A stretch of DNA of 64,000 bases from Ectobius pallidus (GCA_964059195.1 CAXKWD010000001.1:215768484-215832483); one strand, 5' to 3'; positions 43,969 through 54,840 are shown, numbered from the stretch's first letter. Translations and numbers: made by a program. The notes: generated by a model not told the origin, from the sequence alone.

Positions 43969-44667
43969 TCTTTTATTTATAATAACAAGAGGCAGTGTTT
44001 GTCTTTCTGTGCACGATTCCCAGCGAAATCTACTGAACGCAGAGATCTGAAATGTTGAACACAGATGGACTGAATGGTGACCGAATGTACCTCGCAGCCG
44101 GATTTTTTATTTTCGCTTTCGTTCGCGAGTTATGAGTGTAAAACTGGCAGAAACCCGAATTTGTTGCGCATCAGTTTTCAGTAACACATTTCAATTGTCG
44201 AATCAACTGCAGGTAGCTTTGCCTTCTTTTGTCATAATTTGGAAATAAAAGCATCGCGATTTTTCAATACATCGCATGGAATTACCGATCGCTTCAATTT
44301 TGTGAGCTCACCCTTGTCGATTCGTTTGTTTATAAAGTCAACGCTCGCAGGCATCTGAAATTTTGAACATAGACGGAAGAGGGATAATGAATATAGGCCT
44401 AAATGGGCAAACGTTGGTCGATTTGGACAGAACTCAAAATGCAGGACTTTTTTGGGCCAGGGAACTCGAGGTCGTTTTTTCCAGGCGGCGTTTTCTAATC
44501 GTGAAATGCACTCCAAAGCCGGATTGTTAGCTGTTTCATTATAATTATTAATCGTTTAGTTTATGAATGATTTGCGTGTGTTAATAAATATAATGTTTTA
44601 ATTATGTTGCTCTTAATTTTTAATTTCTGAATTAGTTATCGTGGGCGAAGCGGCGGGCACCTGCTAG
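43969..44667 (+). mobile_element. Hel-B Helitron, complete
   Basis: Starts TCTTTTATTTATAATAACAA and ends with the hairpin gtgggcgaagcggcggg and CTAG at 44664-44667. The minus-strand 94-codon frame inside is not conserved in other copies. Confidence 0.85.
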
Positions 44668-45094
44668 TGATAAATATAAATAGACTTAATTAAATAAAAA
44701 TTAGAGAGAAAATTCACAAGGGATAGCTGCTCCAATCACTAAGGAAACCCCGAGGGTTCAGCCTACCAATACAACTAGAAGACAATGTATTAAAAATAAA
44801 AAAAAATAAAATTATCTTCAATATTAACGAAATAGAAAACAAAATGGTCAAGGACATATTTCGTAGTTACGCAATAAGCAGTTTGAATAATTTGAAGATG
44901 TTTAGTTTAAAATATGTAACAGAACCACGTACCAAGAACTTCACAGCTCTTGATGCGACATTTCATTCGTATTGCCTCTTCTTTTCGACATCAAATCAAC
45001 AGGCCATCTGTCTGAATTAGGTAGGCCTAGAACTTATAATTAGGGGGTTTGAAAGAATTATCATTCTTTAATATAGTCTAGTCCCAAGTGCATT
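44668..45094. other. Unclassified spacer
   Basis: Nothing recognised. Confidence 0.4.
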
Positions 45095-45106
45095 CAAGAA
45101 TTTCTC

Positions 45107-45548
45107 TGTCTTTCTTTCTTTCTTTACCTTAGTTTCACCTCTCCCTTTTTAGGATTTAAGCGACCCAAGCCGCCCGGGCCTTACAGGGCCGCGACCTGTC
45201 GGGAGAGGGATTATCTTTGGATCACATACATACTTTTTTGACCAGACAAGGACATGGAGTGCCTCCCTGGATGAGTGATCAGCCCAATGCCGGGGCCACC
45301 TCCGAGACAACACTAACACACAGGACGAGACACACCATTCACACACACACTCACTCCAAACAAGGCGAGGATGGGATGAAGATGATATCTGGGGACCACA
45401 AGGGCCTAAAGTTACCTGGCATTTGTCTCACAGGTGAGGGAAAACCCCCAGAAAAAACCCCGCCTAGGTAACTTGTCCCGACCAGGAATCGAACCCGGGC
45501 CCGCTGCGTGAGAGGAATGAACGCATCCTCTGAGCCACAGCGGTGGAC
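45107..45548 (-). mobile_element. SINE-1, reversed full length with 12-bp duplication
   Basis: The repeat caagaatttctc is perfect at 45095-45106 and 45549-45560. Tail (TTTC)n, body with GGACATGGAGTGCCTCCC, head with B box in reverse GAATCGAACCCGGGC and GAGCCACAGCGGTGG. Confidence 0.92.
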
Positions 45549-45560
45549 CAAGAATTTCTC

Positions 45561-45892
45561 AAGTTTATAAATTTTAAAAATATTAATCCTACGACAAAAA
45601 TAATAGAACCTTTTATGTAGGAAATGTTATCTACTTTAATTTAGTACCGGTGTATGGAATAATTTTTGCTAAAGTGATAGTTAAGATGCAAAAAACTTAC
45701 AAAGACCACCTTTAAACATCTCACCCCCCCCCCACCGGTTTCACCCTACCCTCCAATATATTTAGTATGATGTACTGTAGGCCCAACGAACAACCTTGCC
45801 AAGTTTCAAAACTCGGGATTTCTTTCACTCGATTACCATTATTTTAATTTAACTGGGCTAGCATGTTTATTTAAAGAAAGACGTTTCACAAC
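45561..45892. other. Unclassified spacer
   Basis: A C-run at 45724-45733; otherwise nothing recognised. Confidence 0.4.
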
Positions 45893-46345
45893 TTTTTTTG
45901 CACGACTTAACTAATTAGTGGTATTGTTGCCGTGGATCGTAAGTTGGCATTCCCGCACGCAATCTTGTTGCTATGGAAACAAACATTTCGGTGCGGTAAG
46001 AATTTACTTACGCCACACATCATAATACAAGCCTTTATGGATAAGGCCCCCCAAGACAAATATTAGGTTCCCATAACAACAAACACATGCGAATCACTTT
46101 CTGAAATAAACATCTATCTTCAATAATGTAGGCTATATACATAATATTTTCAGGTAATATCTCAACTAATATAATTAAATAAACATAAATAATCATCGTG
46201 CAAAAAATAGCATGCTATACTCGTGCATAAGCGCATAACGGATCTCGGAAAATTGAAAAAACTCGGCGCGAGCGCCTCGTTTTTTCAAACGCTTTCCTCG
46301 ATCCGTGTGCATCGCTTATGGCACTTGTATCGCAATATATTATTT
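45893..46345 (+). repeat. R repeat, copy 2 (diverged)
   Basis: Collinear with 12015-12487 (CATTCCCGCACGCAATCTTG, ACAAGCCTTTATGG, AACACATGCGAATCAC). It has an extra GGCTA at 46131-46135. Its terminal hairpin (46220-46329) keeps pairing with different bases. Confidence 0.78.
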
Positions 46346-47017
46346 CCACCTTTGATTATCATAAAACTGTAAATCCACAAGCAAGAGTGGCCTATATAAC
46401 GAATCATTGCTTGTTTAAAGAAAAGACAGTCAGACACAAAGATTACAAACCTTAAGGAAGTAAAAACGAGGCACCAACCAGTCTGGTATCCAAGTACAAC
46501 GGAAATAAGCTTAAACTCGGAGAACACACAGAAAGACTTAATATTTCTTAGCCAACGGGAAATATTAATTTCAAAATCCTGGCACTTCAAGATGTTCCGT
46601 TGGCAGATCTCCCAATCTATTTGACATCTATGTGTACATCTACTAATTTGTGAATTAACTGGATTTGAAAATCATTACTAGGGCCCAGATTTTTAGGTTT
46701 TTATAAACCCTTTATTAGTTTTTTTTTAAGCAGATTGAAGTAGTTTTATTTTAGTATTTAGTTATAATTTTAAGACTTTTTTAAGTTTCACCCAAATCAA
46801 TACAATAAACGCATTGAAAAAATTCGTTAGTTTAATTTTTACTTAGGAATCCATGGCTTCGAATCATAAGACTATAGGAACCCTTTGTGATATTAATTAT
46901 CAACAGTTATAGTTTATAGAACACAATTATTTTAGAATTACTCCTGTCATTTCCAACTCCACATGAATGTTTTTCAAATAATCTAAATTTTCTGGAATGT
47001 ATTTAAAACTTGTTGTA
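46346..47017. other. Unclassified; solitary hAT-like end
   Basis: TAGGGCCCAGATTTTTAGG near 46679 looks like a hAT terminus, but no partner was found. No gene. Confidence 0.4.
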
Positions 47018-47025
47018 CTCCATGT

Positions 47026-47807
47026 CAGGGACGTATCCAATATATTTTTTCGGGAGGGGCTATATAAGTCTAACACTGTTATCACTAGGGCCCGGAAATT
47101 TATGAAAATCATATTTTTAATAATGCAAATTATTACAAGGTGTCAAAGAAATATTAAGAAATTGATGGTTTAATTTTGCATATTTTGTTAGTTTTGCAAT
47201 GATGCATCATATTTGCTCAATATTAAAATATTTGTGCATATTTAACCAATTTGTCACATTTATAACAGCTTATTATGAAAAAAGTCAAATATTGTGCATA
47301 TCTCTGTTAATTTAAAAAAACAATAATAAAAAGCTATTTGGCTAAGTGAATGTTTTGGAAACCGACTATAAAATTTGTTGATAGTAAATAGACTATATTT
47401 TTTGTAACCGATTATATAATATTAAAGCAACGTTATATTCATTATTTTTCAATTTACTAAAATTTATTGCAATAACTTAACCTTGTTTTATTTTAATTTT
47501 TATTATGTGATTCATAAGACTTATACTATCTTTTAAAATTCGTGATGTAATTCAGCCAACAACAGAACGTCTAGTACAGTATTAAATTTACTTAAATGAT
47601 AGAGCATACCTCATTTTTCCGGAGCATATTTCACAAATTTCAGGTAAAAATTTGATGTTATGCTGAATTTTGTCAGGATGTGCAATTAAACTGTCTACTA
47701 GACCTATTTGTCAAATTAAAATGTTCTTATGTGCAACATATTAGCATTACTTAACGTTTCGGGGGGGGGCTGTAGCCCCCTCAGCCCCCCCTCTGAATAC
47801 GCCCCTG
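47026..47807. mobile_element. hAT with perfect target duplication
   Basis: Ends CAGGGACGTATCCAA and GAATACGCCCCTG, with G/C-rich subterminal blocks TTTCGGGAGGGGC and GTAGCCCCCTCAGCCCC. The repeat ctccatgt is perfect at 47018-47025 and 47808-47815. A further hAT-like end TAGGGCCCGGAAATTTATG starts at 47087 inside, probably a nested fragment. Confidence 0.88.
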
Positions 47808-48005
47808 CTCCATGTAGAACACATGACTTTCTGCTTTGAATTTATAATTACAGGCGGAAATATGAAAATATTTGGTATATTATCTAAATAATTCTTAAGA
47901 AGTAATTTACGTTCATTTCTTTTTTGCTTTCCAAATGTTCTTTAAGAATTTCCGACTTTTTTTTTTACGAATTTACTGTTATATAATATGCAACTCTTCT
48001 CTCTC

Positions 48006-48580
48006 TCTATATATAAAAGGCTTTGTCCTGACTGACAGGAATCAACGTAGAGCCTAAACTATAAGAGGTAGAGACTTGGAATTTTGACAGTACCTTCGTT
48101 TCATAATGTAAGTGCTCACTAAGAAAGGATTTTGAAAAATTCTGATTTTAAATGCCAAAAATCAAATGTTTTTGAGAATACTTAATCCCTTCTTACACAG
48201 AATTATCCAATCCGAATCATATTTGACATTAAAACATATTGTTTCAGATGGGTTTGGAATTAAATTAAATGGAAGTTTGACAATTACAGTTGGCTTTGTC
48301 TATTTTTGTCATACCTTGGAAATGAGACTTTCGCGATCGCTTGAATGTTGTAAGCCCTAATATGGTCAAATATTGTTTTATTTGGACGAAACTCACTATA
48401 CAGGGGTTTTCTGGACCAAGGAACTCCAATCTGAGGTCGTTTTTACCAGACGACGCTATCTAATCGTGGTATGTAGTCCACGTGATTTAGGTGTTAATAA
48501 ATATAATGATTTAACTATTATGCTCTTAATTTTTAATTTTTGAAATAATTATCGCGGGCGAAGCCGCGGGCACATGCTAG
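48006..48580 (+). mobile_element. Hel-C Helitron, complete
   Basis: Starts TCTATATATAAAAGGCTTTG, has GGAATCAACGTAGAGCC and TTGGAATTTTGACAGTACC, and shares its 3' half with Hel-B. Ends with cgcgggcgaagccgcggg and CTAG at 48577-48580. The frame 48166-48360 is a shadow. Confidence 0.88.
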
Positions 48581-48591
48581 TATCATATAAT

Positions 48592-48978
48592 CAGGGTGTC
48601 CAGCAGCCTAAAATCTGGAAAATCGGGAATTATGCATGAATTTTCCATGTCGGGAAAAATCCTTGAATTATGCTTGAATTTTGTGAATCGTCGGGTAGAA
48701 TCGCATAGAAGAGAATATATTTTTTAAGTAGATAGTTTTTACGAAAATTCTACCATTTTCAGAAATATCAGCCATTAATATTTTTTTAAGTTTATAGTTT
48801 TTACGAAAATTTTACCATTTTCAGAAATATTAGTCATTAATATTCACTCATTGTGTCCTCCGTTCATAAATTTTTTAATATTAGTAAATAAAGCTATTGT
48901 TTTAAATTTTGGAAATTCAAGCCCTGAAATCCGTTAATTATGCTTGAATTTCTTCGGCTTGCCTCACTGGACACCCTG
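48592..48978. mobile_element. Inverted-repeat element with CAGGGTGTCC ends
   Basis: CAGGGTGTCCAGCAGCC at the left is mirrored by GCCTCACTGGACACCCTG at the right. The words TTATGCTTGAATTT and ATTATGCATGAATTT recur near the ends. It lies between a Helitron and an X repeat. Target duplication unclear. Confidence 0.75.
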
Positions 48979-48984
48979 ATAATA

Positions 48985-49337
48985 TGCATAATGTGTGAAG
49001 AGATATGTGGGTAGTGTTATTTGTCATAGCTAACTGTATTGCAACTTCCAAAGCCGTAAATAACACTGCAAAACAATATGTTATCATGATAACTGATTTG
49101 CATTCAATTCTTTCTAATATATTACCATAAAATAGGTACTAAATTGGGCATTACTCCGGTACCGGTCAACCGATTTAGTCCAATATCAATAGGCTTCTTC
49201 CCATGGACTTTATAAACGCGTATACCAACATTCATGAAAATCCGATAAAGCGTATTTGAGTTACAGCGCGTACAAACAGATTGACAGACATTTTCCCGTC
49301 TCCCACACTATCTCATAAAGTACCATTCTAGCACTTA
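48985..49337 (-). repeat. X repeat, reversed
   Basis: Reverse-complement of the X blocks: GTATTGCAACTTCCAAAGCC, GGCTTCTTCCCATGGAC, ACATTTTCCCGTC and terminus CCATTCTAGCACTT. Confidence 0.8.
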
Positions 49338-49484
49338 ATAGAAAAGAGTGCTTGGAAGGGAAGAAATGAAATTAAGCTTGGAATCTGGGTTACCTGTTCA
49401 CGGTGCCAAGGCTCCGTATCAATTCTGTCAACACTTCTCTACGTCCTAGGATAGATGAGGTACGAGTTCAGAACACATGAGGTA

Positions 49485-50255
49485 CAGTCGGTCAAATAAA
49501 AAACGTCGGGACTCGTATGCAGTTAAAATTAAAGTTTTAACGCATTAGTTCACAAGTTTCCTATAAAAAAAACATAAAATACAGGTAATTTTCGGAACAT
49601 ATGAGGCCATGCGACAGGAGGGTAAAAATGAACGAGGGAAAAAATGAACAACGCTGAAAGCGCAACACACGATATTCCAATTAATGTATTGTCATAATTC
49701 ATTTTGCTTTGTGTCATCGCCACATACAAATGCTAAAGTGAGAGAAAGTGTAGTTAGGGCTGTAATTGACCTGCACTTTTCGGCCTCTGAAGCAGCGAGA
49801 AGGTTCCATATTTATGAAAGAGCAGCTCAGAAGTGGGAACTTTACTATAATGCGACCGGAAGTTTTCATAGGAAACGTGGATCTGCGGAAGGCCGCGTAT
49901 TTCAATGCTAGATTGGTTGCAGAAGTTAGCGTAAGTTATTGATTTTGCACTAGAAGTATCGGTATTATAAAATAAAATCTTTAAAAAATGCTCCTTGAAT
50001 AAACATATTCCTCGCGAATCTATTAATTATTAATATTATAAAAATTTGCAACCAAGAATATGGCGGATTTGAGGGATATAGCCACAGCCTTCTATACATG
50101 TTTGTTTTGGAACAAAACTGACTAAATAATCAAGAAAATACATGGATAGACAAGAGGCGTGTGAGAACCCAACCTTAAGTCTTCCTGTACATGCGCATAT
50201 GCTCGTTCGTGATACTTTATCAAATACCGCCCGACGTTTTTTATTTGACCGACTG
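49485..50255 (+). mobile_element. Tc1/mariner relic with HTH fragment
   Basis: Ends CAGTCGGTCAAATAAAAAAC and GTTTTTTATTTGACCGACTG are perfect inverted repeats, flanked by TA at 49483-49484 and 50256-50257. The interior encodes a transposase start at 49684-49911 and then decays. Confidence 0.9.
49684..49911 (+). pseudogene. Tc1/mariner transposase N-terminal fragment
   Basis: From residue 16 the frame reads NAKVRESVVRAVIDLHFSAS and EAARRFHIYERAAQKWELYY, then NATGSFHRKRGSAEGRVF before the stop. The VR.VI.L...S..EAARRF.I....AQKW...Y..TGSFHRKRGS pattern is the first helix-turn-helix and linker of Tc1-like transposases, which bind the terminal repeats. About 60 residues of roughly 340 are left, and the catalytic part is missing. 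The inverted repeats at 49485 and 50255 confirm the context. Confidence 0.8.
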
Positions 50256-50342
50256 TACATTCTAAGATTCTGTAATACGTGTTATATAGTTCCGTCGATC
50301 TGGATCAAGATACCAACAGCTCAACGTCGTTTTATTGTTCTA

Positions 50343-50400
50343 CTAGCAGGTGCCCGCACCTTCGACCGCGGTAATTAATTCAGAAATAAAAAAATTAAGA
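50343..50400 (-). mobile_element. Helitron 3' end fragment, reversed
   Basis: CTAGCAGGTGCCCGCACC followed by TTAATTCAGAAATAAAAAAA is the reverse of the Helitron terminus; the hairpin is partly degraded. The body is absent. Confidence 0.65.
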
Positions 50401-50590
50401 GAAAGTCGTCATCAGTTTTAGTGTCATATCCCCACAACATAACTATCCCAAATATAAAATTTTGTTTTTATATGATTTTTCGTTTCTGGAGCTAGGCTAT
50501 TCATAGAAAAAACAGACATATATTTTTTTGTGAAAATAATATTTTTTTGGAGTCAGGATAACCTCAAACGTATAGGCCTAATAATTTACA
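50400..50590. repeat. Y repeat, partial copy
   Basis: GAGAAAGTCGTCATCAG, CCAAATATAAAATTTTGTTT and GATTTTTCGTTTCTGGAGC parallel the units at 41680-42310. Confidence 0.6.
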
Positions 50591-50603
50591 TATTATTATT
50601 TAT

Positions 50604-51077
50604 TTTTTGCACTCCTTAGCTAGTAAGTGGTACTTACGAACTTTGTTTACATGGATCGTAAGTTGACATTCCCACACAGTCTTGTTGCTAAGGCCGGTTG
50701 CGATGAGGTTAAAACACTTACGGTCCAAGCGCTACGTCATAATTCATTACGATACACTTCATAATACAAGCCTTTATGGCCACGGCCCCCAGGACAAATA
50801 TTCGGTTCCCATAACAACAAACACATGCGAATCACTTTCTGAAATAAACATCTATTTTCAAGAATGTATTTACATAATATTTTCAGGTAATATCACAATT
50901 AATATAATTAAATTGATATAAATAATCATCGTGCAAAAAATAGCATGCAACACACGGGCCGTAAAGGCATTTACGGGTCTCGAAAACTTAAAAACCCTCG
51001 GCTGCGCCTCGGGTTTTCAATCTGTTTCCTCGACCCGTAAACGTGCCTTACGGCACTTGTATCGCAATATACTATTG
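50604..51077 (+). repeat. R repeat, copy 3
   Basis: Nearly identical to 12015-12487 over its whole length, hairpin included (50952-51060). Open frames at the same relative positions in both copies only reflect recent common origin. Confidence 0.85.
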
Positions 51078-51132
51078 TTATACTGTAAGTCTGTGTCAAC
51101 AACCCAGCGGCAGTATTGCAATTAATACCAGC

Positions 51133-51811
51133 CATGGGCGTAAGGTGAAATTTTGTTCGGGAGGGATTCAATGTAAAGTCGTCTCAACTCCATGTCCTTG
51201 CGCACATTGTGAATTATTACTTTTTTAAGTACTAAACAGTTGTATTGTGATAATTAATACACTGTAATAAATTAATATGCAGCTCAGTCTTTGTTTTTCT
51301 TGAGATTTCTATCCATTTCTCGTTTAAGCTAGAGTCTGTAAATAAAAACTTTCTCTTGAAAAATTATCATAATGCTGTATGGTGCATAGGGCACGTTTAT
51401 AAAGTCATCTATAAATCCACCGGTGGAAAAGCCCGATTAATGCCGATTACTTCATGATAATTTTGTGATGAGCTCGTGATTACTGTTGACTTTACAAACA
51501 GGTTGATGGATTTTGGCGGGAATATTCGAGTTGTCGTTTGACAGATTCCAAAGGGATTTTTGTTTACTAGTAATACGTCACTGTTATTAAGCTGAAAAAC
51601 TATCAACACCACGAGGTTTTTAAATTTGAATCTTAAATAAATTACGATAAATCTTAAATAATGCTTTGATATCTACAAAATTGTCAAATATGTAACAACC
51701 TAATCAGAATTGTTTTAAAAATTTCGTTCCATGATTTATAATCTTCAAAATATTGCAGATATTTCGGGAGGGGTTTCAACCCCCTGAACCCCCCTTTACC
51801 GTACGCCCATG
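51133..51811. mobile_element. hAT with perfect target duplication
   Basis: Ends CATGGGCGTAAGG and CCGTACGCCCATG, G-rich subterminal blocks GTTCGGGAGGGATTC and TTCGGGAGGGGTTTCAACCC. The repeat ataccagc is perfect at 51125-51132 and 51812-51819. Related in end structure to 47026-47807. Confidence 0.9.
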
Positions 51812-51819
51812 ATACCAGC

Positions 51820-51985
51820 CATACATATGTATACATACATGACACATTATACATACAGTTTCAAACATTAAATAATACAACAAGCTAACCTATCAACATA
51901 CCAATACCCTATCAATTAGTACCGTAATTTAAAAACAACTCTGTCCATTCAAAACTATAGCATATAAAAATATTTACAAACATAA
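51820..51985. other. Unclassified, probable LINE 3' UTR
   Basis: AT-rich stretch directly 3' of the reversed LINE tail at 51986, containing (CATA)n-like ATGTATACATACATGACAC. No other feature. Confidence 0.4.
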
Positions 51986-52250
51986 CTACATAATACTAGG
52001 CCTACACATTATTATCACCTCATTCAATGCATTTTTAAAACATATGGCGTTAGCAGGAAACGTTTCGAAGGTTTCTGTAGGTAAGTCATTCCAATCCTGA
52101 ATTCCTCTATTTAAAAAATAAAATTTGGCAATATTCGTTCTCTGAAGTCTACCCCTGATTTTGTGTTTGTGATCCTTCCTACTTTTGTAATCTGGTTCTT
52201 TAATTTCGCTGTGAAGCTCTTCCCATGCCGGTTCTTTCGTATATACATAA
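51986..52250 (-). pseudogene. LINE ORF2 C-terminal remnant
   Basis: Reading leftward: YVYTKEPAWEELHSEIKEPD, KHKIRGRLQRTNIAKFYFLN and RGIQDWNDLPTETF, then FKNALNEVII and a stop. The RLQRTNIAKFYFLNRxIQDWNDLP block is the C-terminal end of jockey/CR1-type ORF2 proteins. A reversed Hel-C Helitron is inserted at 52251, so anything upstream in the gene is cut off; nothing matching was seen beyond the Helitron. Dead fragment. Confidence 0.8.
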
Positions 52251-52848
52251 CTAGCATGTGCCCGCGGCTTCGCCCGCAATAATTATTTCAAAAATTAAAA
52301 ATTAAGAGCATAATAGTTAAATCATTATATTTATTAACACCTAAATCACGTGGACTACATACCACGATTAGATAGCATCGCCTGGTAAAAGCGACCTCAG
52401 ATTCGAGTTCCTTGGTCCAGAAAACCCCTGTATAGTGAGTTGCGTCCAAATAAAACAATGTTTGACCATATTAGGGGTTACAACATTCAAGCGATCGCGA
52501 AAGTTTTATTTCAAGGTATGACAAAAATAGACAAAGCCAACTGTAATTGTCAAACTTCCATTTAATTTAATTCCAAACCCATCTGAAACCCACTGGCAAC
52601 AATATGTTTTAATGTAAAATGTGATTCGGATTGGATAATTCTGTGTAAGAAGGGATTAAGTATTCTCAAAAACATTTGATTTTTGGCATTTAAACTCGAA
52701 ATTTTTCAAAATCCTTTCTTAGTGAGCACCTACATTATGAAACGAAGGTACTGTCAAAATTCCAAGTCTCTACCTGTTATAGTTTAGGCTCTACGTTGAT
52801 TCCTGTCAGTCAGTCAGGACAAAGCCTTTTATATATAGCCTATAGAGA
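52251..52848 (-). mobile_element. Hel-C Helitron, reversed, complete
   Basis: In reverse it starts TCTATAGGCTATATATAAAA and GGCTTTGTCCTGACTGACTG, and ends with the hairpin and CTAG at 52251-52254. Closely matches 48006-48580 and carries an extra GCCTA at 52838-52842. Confidence 0.88.
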
Positions 52849-53508
52849 TACATGCATTTTAATCTATTTATTTTCCTTCTAGATTCTAAAGATTTTCACC
52901 TTAGTGTTTTTAGCACAGCCGTTAATGTTAAAAACTCAACTTCGAATTTAGCACGGGCAGAGGTAGTAAAAAATAGAACATTACCAGTGTTGGTAAAAAA
53001 TATGAGCCTAAAAAGAGGACACGTCTGAGGAATAGAAGACGTCCGGTAGCCAGGCCTTGATAGAACCGGAAATCAAAAACACAAAAAACCTCCATCTTAA
53101 CCAGATCAGCAATCATAAGCTTTGAACACAAGACCAAATGGTCGATGTATTACAATTGATAGGAAGAAAAACAGAGGAAAATAGATAAAAAAAAAAAAAA
53201 AACAAAGACAATCGGAGCACTATGCACAGTACGTCATGATAATGAACTACGTCATGATTGTTTACTCAGTCCGCTGATCAAAGTAAAACTCACTTTCACG
53301 TGTGCCTTTGTTCATTATAGGCAATGTTAAAACAAGCGAAACAACAAGGCGTTTTAAACTCCAATTACGGGTGAACTGAATTGGTTCAGGGGGTGTACGC
53401 AAATGCACCAGCACTGTGTCACGTGTACGTCATTGCCATTCATAACAAAGTAAATTTAACTCAATAGTAGGCCTACATAATAATAAAATCAGGAAAACTG
53501 ATGTAACA
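52849..53508. other. Unclassified spacer
   Basis: Contains GTTAAAAACTCAACTTCGAA, also present near 42290, and an A-run at 53188-53204. No gene. Confidence 0.4.
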
Positions 53509-53830
53509 AAGTGCCATAGAATGATTTTGTTTAATCAGTGACAACTCAATTACGATATGGAGAAAATAAGCATTTCTTAAAATCGATTTCCGAGTTAAGC
53601 TCCAGATCGATTTATTAAACAGGGCTTACGGAAGAACAAAGGTCTAGTTTTATAAGCATATGTGAAGGAATATGTGGGTAGTGTTATTTGTCAAAGCTAA
53701 CTGTATTGCAACTTCCAAAGCCGTATATGAACACTGTAAAACAATATGTTGTCACGAGAACTGATTGATAAATTCTTTCTAAGAAATTACCATACATTAG
53801 GAACTAAATTGGGCATTACACCGGTAAATT
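53509..53830 (-). repeat. X repeat, reversed, truncated
   Basis: Starts AAGTGCCATAGAATG, then GGGCTTACGGAAGAACAAAG and TTGCAACTTCCAAAGCC, ending near GGGCATTACACCGG. The 5' half of X is missing. Confidence 0.75.
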
Positions 53831-54088
53831 ACAATCTTAAACATTTTAAGAGGAAAATAAAAAAAAGTTACTAGATAATATTAATAACACACTTTAATTT
53901 TGTTTGGTCTTTCAATGTTTCAGTCCAATTTATTCAATTTTTTTGTTGTAAATGCTATTTTTAACCACTGGTTAATGCTAAAAAATTATTTTTATTTACA
54001 TGTACTCATAAATTTAGAATTTTTCGTGTATAGTATACTGTGCAGTGATATGTAATTATATTTATATTAATCTACCATACCACCTAAA

Positions 54089-54488
54089 CACGAGACCTTT
54101 GACTGTTTCGAAGAAGTTCATGCTATTGATGAAGCGGGATCCAGTCGATTTGCAGATATAGTGGCATTCAAAAAAACACGATAAAAAGGCCTACATCCTG
54201 GACCCCACTGTGCGGTACGAAAATAATGATTTAGACCATGCTAAACAAGTTGATCAGGAGAAGAGAGCAATTTACAACAGCTGCATACCATTCTTTCAGC
54301 AAAAATATACATCTAGATATGGAAACCGCAATTGCATCGTGCAAGGACTTCTATTTGGAGCACGGGGTACCGTCTATCAGTTTGTAGCTGACTTCCTACA
54401 ACTTGGAATTGTTAAGCGCCACCTAATAACTATCTCAGAAACTATAATATCCGACTCTGTTGGAATAATACATCATCATATTTATGGT
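54089..54488 (+). pseudogene. LINE C-terminal (endonuclease-like) remnant
   Basis: Frame 1 reads HETFDCFEEVHAIDEAGSSR and FADIVAFKKTR, then a stop. The next frame continues YILDPTVRYENNDLDHAKQV, DQEKRAIYNSCIPFFQQKY, then VQGLLFGARGTVYQFVADFL and SDSVGIIHHHIYG. This resembles the C-terminal region of insect non-LTR elements with an AD(I/V)(I/V)A ... (I/L)DPT(V/I)R(Y/F)E ... EK..IY..C.P...KY ... GLLFGARG pattern, possibly a restriction-like endonuclease; the clade is not certain. One frameshift and the missing 5' part make it a pseudogene. The open frame continues to 54617 only by reading into the adjacent SINE-5. Confidence 0.65.
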
Positions 54489-54489
54489 A

Positions 54490-54838
54490 GTCGGCCGCGG
54501 TGGTCTAGAGGTAGCGTGCCCGCCTCTAAATCCGCAGGGCGCGGGATCAAACCCGGCCGCGGTCGATGGATTTTTCAGGACGTAAAAATCCTGGGCACGG
54601 AGTCCTTCGGCACGTAAAAGAACTCCAAGCCTAAATTAGAGCCTCTGGACAAAATTTCTCGGCCCTTTCACGTCCAAGAAATACTTAGTTTCCAGAGGGG
54701 GGTTGCGAGGCGATGGGCTTACCACCTGTCCCTCTACCCTCTCTCGGAAAATAAGCATATCAAAATTAGTATAGGTAATGAAACCTCCATTGGAGGCCCC
54801 TTCGCCCCACCTGGGGATCATAGGGTACCAGATACAGA
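54490..54838 (+). mobile_element. SINE-5, plus-strand copy
   Basis: Head TCGGCCGCGGTGGTCTAGAG, B-box-like GGGATCAAACCCGG, body GGCACGTAAAAGAACTCC and GGACAAAATTTCTCGGCCC. A duplicated ATACCAGAT-like tail lies at 54826-54848. Its insertion fused an open frame of the preceding LINE. Confidence 0.85.
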
Positions 54839-54840
54839 TA

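Noticed and set aside
45149..45551. Three open frames on both strands
   Set aside because: All lie within the SINE-1 copy at 45107-45548 and recur in the other SINE-1 copy at 37666-38094.
52928..53137. Minus-strand 69-codon frame
   Set aside because: No domain recognised; composition matches flanking non-coding DNA.
54210..54617. A 135-codon plus-strand gene
   Set aside because: It is a LINE fragment joined by chance to the head of a SINE-5 inserted at 54490.
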